The notes beneath the pieces were generated by a model. That model was not told the DNA's origin and did not search any database. It saw only the letters and a list, made by a program, of their open reading frames with translations. The position numbers and the translations under genes were made by a program. Of a stretch of DNA of 64,000 bases, positions 58,097 through 64,000 are shown in pieces (positions within the stretch are counted from its first letter, which is position 1; every line of letters starts with the position of its first letter). Source of the DNA: Ceratorhiza oryzae-sativae (Eukaryota; Basidiomycota; Agaricomycetes; Cantharellales; Ceratobasidiaceae); contig JARWMV010000233.1 in NCBI GenBank assembly GCA_030998015.1, forward strand, positions 2,356,001 through 2,420,000, in the 5' to 3' direction.

Positions 58097-60465
58097 CTAG
58101 ACGACACCTTTTAGTAGCATGCCTTCCAACCGACACCATTCGGGCACTAGCGCGGCATACGCCGCAAAGGCATCCATATCCGCCTCGGCCACCTTGGCCA
58201 ATCCTAAGAGCGCATCGCTCTCTTCAGTCGGAAGCGCGTGGACCGACGCGCCCCCTTGTCCGTTACCCTGTCCGTTTCCAGCACTCGCGTTCGCTGGGGG
58301 AATCTGCAAGTGAAGCGACATGGACGTCGCGGCCGTTGAACCCGTCACGCTTCGCTCTCGCCCTTCATCTTCCTCCTCTTCGTCCTCCTCGACAAGCACG
58401 CTACTTCCCAATCCACTCCTTCCGTACCCTCCGCTCGTCACAAGCGGGAACATGCCACTGCCCCCGCCCAAACCACCCAAACCAAGTCCTCCAGCCAATT
58501 TGGCCCGACGCTTCAACACACTCCTCACATCCTCTTCGAAATCGACGCCGCTCCCGCTCACAGCCCACCTCGCAAGATACGCAGCACCCAGCGCAGCCCG
58601 TGACTCGATTGGAGCCTGTTGCTGTTGAGCGGCAGGGGGCTGTCCCGGAACAGTTAATCCAGGCGTGCTTGTTCCGCTTCCTCCACCTCCTGCTCCGGCC
58701 CCCATGTATGCTCCACCACCAAACCCAAGTGGAGCCCGAGTTGGTGTCATCACAGGTGTGACTGGCGCTCCTCGCACAACTATGCTCTTGGGAACAAGCA
58801 CGCGGGAACCAAAAATGTCAGCTGTGATGCTCACAACCGACGCGAACCCAGCTGCGGCACCAAGCGCAAGTATGCGGGGCGGGAGTGACTGCGTAGAGTA
58901 GGGGTCAAATACATGTGCCAGGGAGGTCGCAAGGAGGGATGTTGGGCGATTTGGAGTTGTTGAGGACGAAGAGAGGAGAGACATCATACGCGCATGTCGG
59001 ACCCGGAGGTTCAAGAGTTGAGATTCAAGTAAACACCTACCGTGGTGCTTACGTCAGTATGTAACCCCTATTGCGAAATGAAAAAAATGCGCACCTGGGA
59101 TTCGCCCTCAAATCCCTGAATTCATTAACCTTGACACCCGTCTCAAACCTAAACACCCCCTTGACGTGATCAAACGGTGGGGCTTCTGGCTGCAACATCC
59201 AAAAACTGAATAGCTTGTCGTCGAGTCCGATCGCCCCACCCGGCGGAACGACGCTAACAAGCCGATCAAACGCGGCCCATGACTTAGTGTACATGTCTCG
59301 TACTAGCGCTCGAGGGACATCTCCGTTTCGTGAGGCCAAAAGAGATATGTACGATTTAGGAGTGCAAGGATGTGGGAGAAGGGTATAGTGCTTTGATCGG
59401 GGCGGATTAGTGATCGAAGAAGGAACAGCGGAGAGCAAGACGTCGCAGGATCCAAATGAGAGAATCAAGTCAGGGGTCTGGGAGGTGGATGGCTGGCCAA
59501 GGCAGGCAGAGAGCGAGAGGTATGTCGCAAGATGGTCCGAAGTAAATGGCGCAACCGGGGTATCTATAAGTTCAACGTGAGCTCGCGTGAGGCCCCAAAA
59601 CACGAGAAACGCGTACCTGGAGCAAATCCGTACTTTTGAATAAAATAGGAGCTGACGGAGCCAACGGTTGTAGTTCCTGTTGGGCAGACGTTGCCAAGCA
59701 TGGACTTGAGTCTTTCGCCCTCTTCCTTTCCGGCAGCGACCAGCTCGAGCACCTGCTCATCCCATGTACCCTTCTCGATATTCCAGAATCCAGTCGCGAC
59801 CGCTTCGGCCTCGGTGGTGGGAGCCCATCCCCCGGTGAGGACACTGGCAAGAAATGCGCTCGCGAGTACGACACGAGCCGTATGCGTCCAGGCGTCGGGG
59901 TTTCCCTCGCGAATCTTGATCGCCTGCGCTGCCGTCACCGGACAAGCCGTTCCAACTGTTTGGGCGAGCGCATCGGGGCCGCCGAGCGCGGTCTCGATCG
60001 CACGCGCCTGGGCGGCGGTGGACGTATCCTGGACGACGGGCGTGTGGACGAGGGCGAGCGTGGACGGGGTGCCGAGCTGGGTGTGCAGCGGCTTGGCAGG
60101 GTCGAGTTCGGCGAGATGCTTTTGTGCGGCGTCGGTGCACCACACGGCGGCGTGCTGCGCGCATCCTCCAACGGCGCGTACCCTACTCAGGTCGACGCCG
60201 GTCTTGAGCTTGGACAACAGCATGTCTGGACCGTGTCAGCCGAGCATATGACCACGCCAGTCGACTCACCGAGCGCCTTGAGCCACATCTCCACGCTCGT
60301 CGTGTACACATCGCCCGGCGCCGTAAAAAGTCCGCCGCGTGTCTGGAACTCGGGTAGATCCGTCTCAAACTCGACAGCGGCGGTGAAGACGACATCGAGC
60401 CCTTCGTCGACAACGGTGGCGCGGATGTTTTCTGTCGCGAGCTCGAGTCCGAGGTAGTGCGCCAT
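58097..60465 (-). CDS. XKS1: xylulokinase (FGGY family), divergent
   Basis: Phosphorylates D-xylulose, the entry of pentoses into the pentose phosphate pathway, in the cytosol. ATG at 60465 (MAHYLGLELATENIRATVVD); four exons with introns near 60270-60215, 59600-59565 and 59090-59045 join in frame. The first FGGY half includes DLPEFQTRGGLFTAPGDVYT and VGGCAQHAAVW (QQHG in the yeast enzyme). The catalytic Asp is expected in FTSDHLATYL. The C-terminal half has RANPRCLLESQLLNLRVR and ILALGAAAGFASVV (GGAS in yeast). Odd: a Gly- and acid-rich insertion (about 58640-58340) and a poly-Gln stretch before and after AALGAAYLARWA. No stop or frame break. Ends at TAG 58097. Confidence 0.82.
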
Positions 60466-61726
60466 GCTGTCGTCGGAGAAAATTCAATCGGCGCACTCTG
60501 TTTATGCTAAACGTGGCATGGTCACGTGTATCACGTGCTGGATGCTCGTTCCGTCCACACATGCGCCCCTATCCATCTTTGCAGCCGTCTTGTCCAATCG
60601 CGCCACAACGATCATCGGCTATATGTGTCTATCTCCATAACACAGTCTAGACAGCTGTCGTTTGTCACTCCCATTCAATCGACATCGATCCCAAACACTC
60701 ACCGCTTGAAACGTTCCCAATCGAATCGTCAGCCGACTTCTGCAGCCAACGGCTAATTTTCATTTTTCCCATACCTCCCCTCTATGCAATTAGAGGGCCT
60801 TTATCCTGTGTTTGTGTCCAATACGAGTCAAGCGCGACACAAACCCTCATTAAACTGGTGCAGATTCGAACTGCCATGACCTCAAGTACAGTAACATCAA
60901 CACTTTAACTATTTTTCCACTTTGACACTGCCGATCAGCATCAATGTCTCAGGGATCTTGTCAAACCACACTCAAACCTGGGCGAAGAATAGGCGGAGCG
61001 CCCTCGAATAGCAAAGTCCAAACGCCACAAAGTTCTTCGGCTACAGGCCGCGCAAGCGAAATCAAGGCTAGCTGAAACTACTTTTTTGCCAGCCCGGGCT
61101 AGCAAAAAACGGCGATCAGTGCTGACCTATCTAACTCACGCCTAGGTATTACTTATTCAATTAAAACATGCTACCTGTCTTCTCGAGCTTGCGAACATGG
61201 TTTATTACAATGTTACATCCAGCCCATAGCCTTCAGATAGCCACCGAGTCACTGATCATCCAGACTAGTCGGATCTACAAGCAGCTGGTCTAGAAGGCGC
61301 CTCTCATAGGACCCAGCACGTTCAGTTGCCATCCATGCTAGATTGACCCCCGCTTGCCGAGCTAGTGGATTTCGCATAACCCTGTTTCCGACTCGAAAGA
61401 TGCGGAATAGGACTCCATAGCCCTTGACCCACAGTACCGCGTGATGCTAATAGCATATGGCCATCACCTGTGCCTCTAAGTCGGGTCATAGTTTAGCAAC
61501 GCCCTTGTTCCATTCCGTTCACAAACAGACATAAACTCACGGGTGGCAAATCAATCTTTGTTCTATTGGCCGGCCTCCAATGCGAACAGCAATGAAGTGA
61601 GCAACTCTATCGTGAATATCCAATTCATTTACACTGGGCGCCCCTCGGTCAAGGTCGGGCTCCAATTGACTCCAACCCGCTTGGCTATACCCTATCCAAA
61701 CCCAACTCTTTGAGACCGCGACCACG
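60466..61726. other. intergenic, no gene seen
   Basis: Holds the upstream region of the xylulokinase gene and that of methyltransferase copy 3. No domain-bearing frame. Confidence 0.4.
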
Positions 61727-63637
61727 ATGAGCGACCCGACAACTTGCTATCCAGATGAAAACAACCCGGTCTACGTTCCGGACTATGAACCAGAATATGA
61801 CTTCGAGGATACTCTGTTCGATAACGATACATGCAGCAGCTATTCGATGAGCACGTTGAATAGCGACGAGATATCAGGTTTGTAAAGGCTTTTTTTCTTT
61901 GCTTCCAGCTTGGTTGCGCGCCTCGGGTTACTACGGAAGCACATCCATGGATGCCCCCGTTTTAGTGCAACGCAAATAGATACTGACGCGAATTGACATG
62001 TATAGACTACTTTCATACCATACACGGATTCACTTATCGAAACGACGAGAACCTTCCCCTCGTGTTTCCAGTGTTGGCTGAAACGGTTCAGTTACACAGT
62101 TATTCCACGCGGTGGTAAGGCTGTCCCATGACGGTCAAAATATATCGCCAGAGGCCAACAAGCTTTTGCGAGCGGGAATCCCGAACGGAAACCCCAGGGT
62201 CCTCGACTTGCCTACCAATTGCGGAAGTTGGTAAGCACATACATTCGGCCCTTGTGTTTTCAAACGCTTTATCCCCTTCTCCGCTTACTAGGGTTCAAGA
62301 AATGGCTGTGGCCTACCCAGAGGCGACGTTTGTTTCAGTCGACGTCAAACCTCTGACTCCCCATATACCTCGCCCAAACATTAAATTTGAAATCTACGAT
62401 GTTTACGCTGGCATTGCAGAACCTGATGCGACCTTTGATGTTGTTCACGCCAGGCAGTGTGTTACTACGGTATCTATTCAGCTAATTTTTTGTCGATCAA
62501 TACTGAGGTATCATTTTGCAAGGTTCCTATGTATAAACAAACGCAAATGTAGTTAGTACGATAGTAATCCCAGCGCGCACCTAGTAAACAAAACCAAACG
62601 ACACAAGTAAGATATCGGTCTCGGTGCGTGAACAGCGAATTGACCAGCTTAAGTATCGTAGATTGGAGTGTGAACTAAGTACATCGTTCTCAAGTCTCTA
62701 GCTAAGTCTTTTTATACTAATTCAGTCCCGATAAAACCCGGTACACAAGCGAGTGTGCACAAGGTATGTTCCTTCGATGCTTGGGCAGCGTATATGCGTA
62801 CCCTCGCTAACTATCTTTCCATATGGCTCTTAGGCCTTCTTTCTAACCAGCCGAATCGCTAGAATAGTCTAGCGATTCCATATTCTTTTGTCTTCTTTCC
62901 GTCTCGCGCCTTCGGCGCTTACTTTTGTTTACTTATGTATGGTATTTTTATGTTATGTAATACAATCGTTCCACATTTCGGGGCTACTTGTTAGACCAAA
63001 GACTTCAATCTTTTACTACGAGAAATGCACCGAGTCCTTAAGCCCGGGGGGTTGCTGGTGATCACGGAGATGCCATTCCAAGCATATGAAGGTCAGTAAA
63101 CGAGAATAACATAGCGGCCCTTGACGAGTTTCGTAGAGCCCAGTTTGCTCACTCTGCCATTGTGTGGCTGTAGGAAGTGACCCTTCAAAGATCCTGGAGT
63201 CATCGCCACGACGTGCTGCCGCGCTCCAACTAATCCGTCGGGCTCTAACTGCCCAGGGAGTAGATCTCGCTGCATGGGAAGGAATGGCAACGCGGCTGAG
63301 TCCGAGACATGCTCATTGGAGAGCTGAAATGGGTAGTACAACATCAGGCATGCAGGAGCCGCCATTTTCCACCGGGTTCCACATTCTCAGTATTCGTACC
63401 CGACTAGTTCCTACTGGACCGTGGCACCCGGACGATGCTCAGCAAAAGATTGGAGCTTTGGCCCGAGTATTGTTTTCGAATACATGGAAGTCGCTTCTTC
63501 CAGTTTTCCTGATGATGGGCATGGATGACGCTAAAGCTCAAGCGACGGTCAACAGGGTGCTGGAAGAAGTGGCTGGAGGTCAAACAAAAGGATACCTGAA
63601 ATGTAATAGATGGACTGCCAGAAAGCCTCGCTCCTAG
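61727..63637 (+). CDS. LaeA/UMTA-like SAM-dependent methyltransferase, copy 3
   Basis: Start ATG 61727 ([20 protein letters not shown]), acidic N-terminus to ISG/GTTTGT. Exons, approximate: 61727-61876, 62007-62231, 62292-62468, 62995-63091, 63174-63637. SAM motif [12 protein letters not shown]; then [37 protein letters not shown] and the [14 protein letters not shown] start of the last exon. A one-base loss in a T run near 62,105 breaks the frame between VQLHS and [10 protein letters not shown]. Intron 3 is 526 bp instead of the usual 50-60, so something may have inserted there. Otherwise intact; the substrate cannot be told. Confidence 0.8.
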
Positions 63638-64000
63638 CGGGACTGCACGTTGAATTGGATTCTCCTAAGGTTATACGATAAGAATTATACACGAATTTCT
63701 TATTACAAACCAGCCGAATGATTTTGTGAATCAAAATAAGGCTAGATGCTGGTGGCTTGATAGTCGAGCCCCCGATAATTGTGATGAATATGGAAACCAG
63801 CCGTTTGATACGCTCTAAAAAATCTTCCAGAGCTCACGTTCCATCGGGTCTCTCACAAACCGGTAACCAAAAGACACGCATCCGAGGACACAAGAGCGAT
63901 TGGGGGCTTGCGGCAAGTTCTTGGGAGTGTTCAAAACCAAATGTAGCCTCCGATAATCGTAAAATCAAGTGGTGAAAATGGCCGATGATGGCTCGAAATA
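63638..64000. other. 3' flank of methyltransferase copy 3
   Basis: No gene seen up to the window edge. Confidence 0.4.

Noticed and set aside
1..64000. CRISPR arrays, operons and bacterial signals
   Set aside because: Intron-rich fungal DNA; no spaced short repeats of that type seen.

Overview
This window is nuclear DNA of a filamentous basidiomycete. Short (about 45-60 bp) GT-AG introns interrupt nearly every gene. The families present (AA9 monooxygenases with a fungal CBM1, an AA1 multicopper oxidase, fungalysin M36, a pepsin-type A1 protease, a WD40-TKL-like kinase, LaeA/UMTA-like methyltransferases) and the transposon types (chromovirus, Ulp1-DDE element, pogo/Tigger, RNase H-bearing LINE) fit an Agaricomycete. 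A Rhizoctonia-like plant-associated fungus is my best guess, by inference only.

Layout. About 1-16,010 is a nested transposon graveyard. It holds a decayed Ty3/gypsy chromovirus (+), which abuts the 5' end of a second gypsy element (-). That element truncates an Ulp1/DDE-transposase element (about 8.1-13.06 kb) which itself carries two solo LTRs with perfect 5-bp target-site duplications. Further LTR fragments and a third solo LTR (GTGCA duplication) end the block. The block looks CpG-poor, and its disabling changes are mostly CpG transitions. From about 16.9 kb the DNA looks like host sequence: M36 metalloprotease (-), methyltransferase copy 1 (+), copy 2 (+), a pogo/Tigger transposase (-) split by a LINE fragment (+), laccase-like oxidase (+) convergent with AA9 LPMO-1 (-), a SulP-STAS-cNMP transporter (-), AA9 LPMO-2 (+), kinase remnants, an inverted-repeat structure, a WD40-kinase (+), an A1 protease (+), a divergent xylulokinase (-) and methyltransferase copy 3 (+).

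How the genes may work together: two proteases, a laccase-like enzyme, two cellulose-binding LPMOs and a pentose kinase fit growth on plant tissue (secreted attack, then pentose use). This is inference from family roles; no operon logic applies in a fungus.

Quality note: many otherwise intact genes carry single-base frame breaks, mostly at short homopolymers. I read these mainly as possible consensus errors and flag each one, rather than calling the genes dead.
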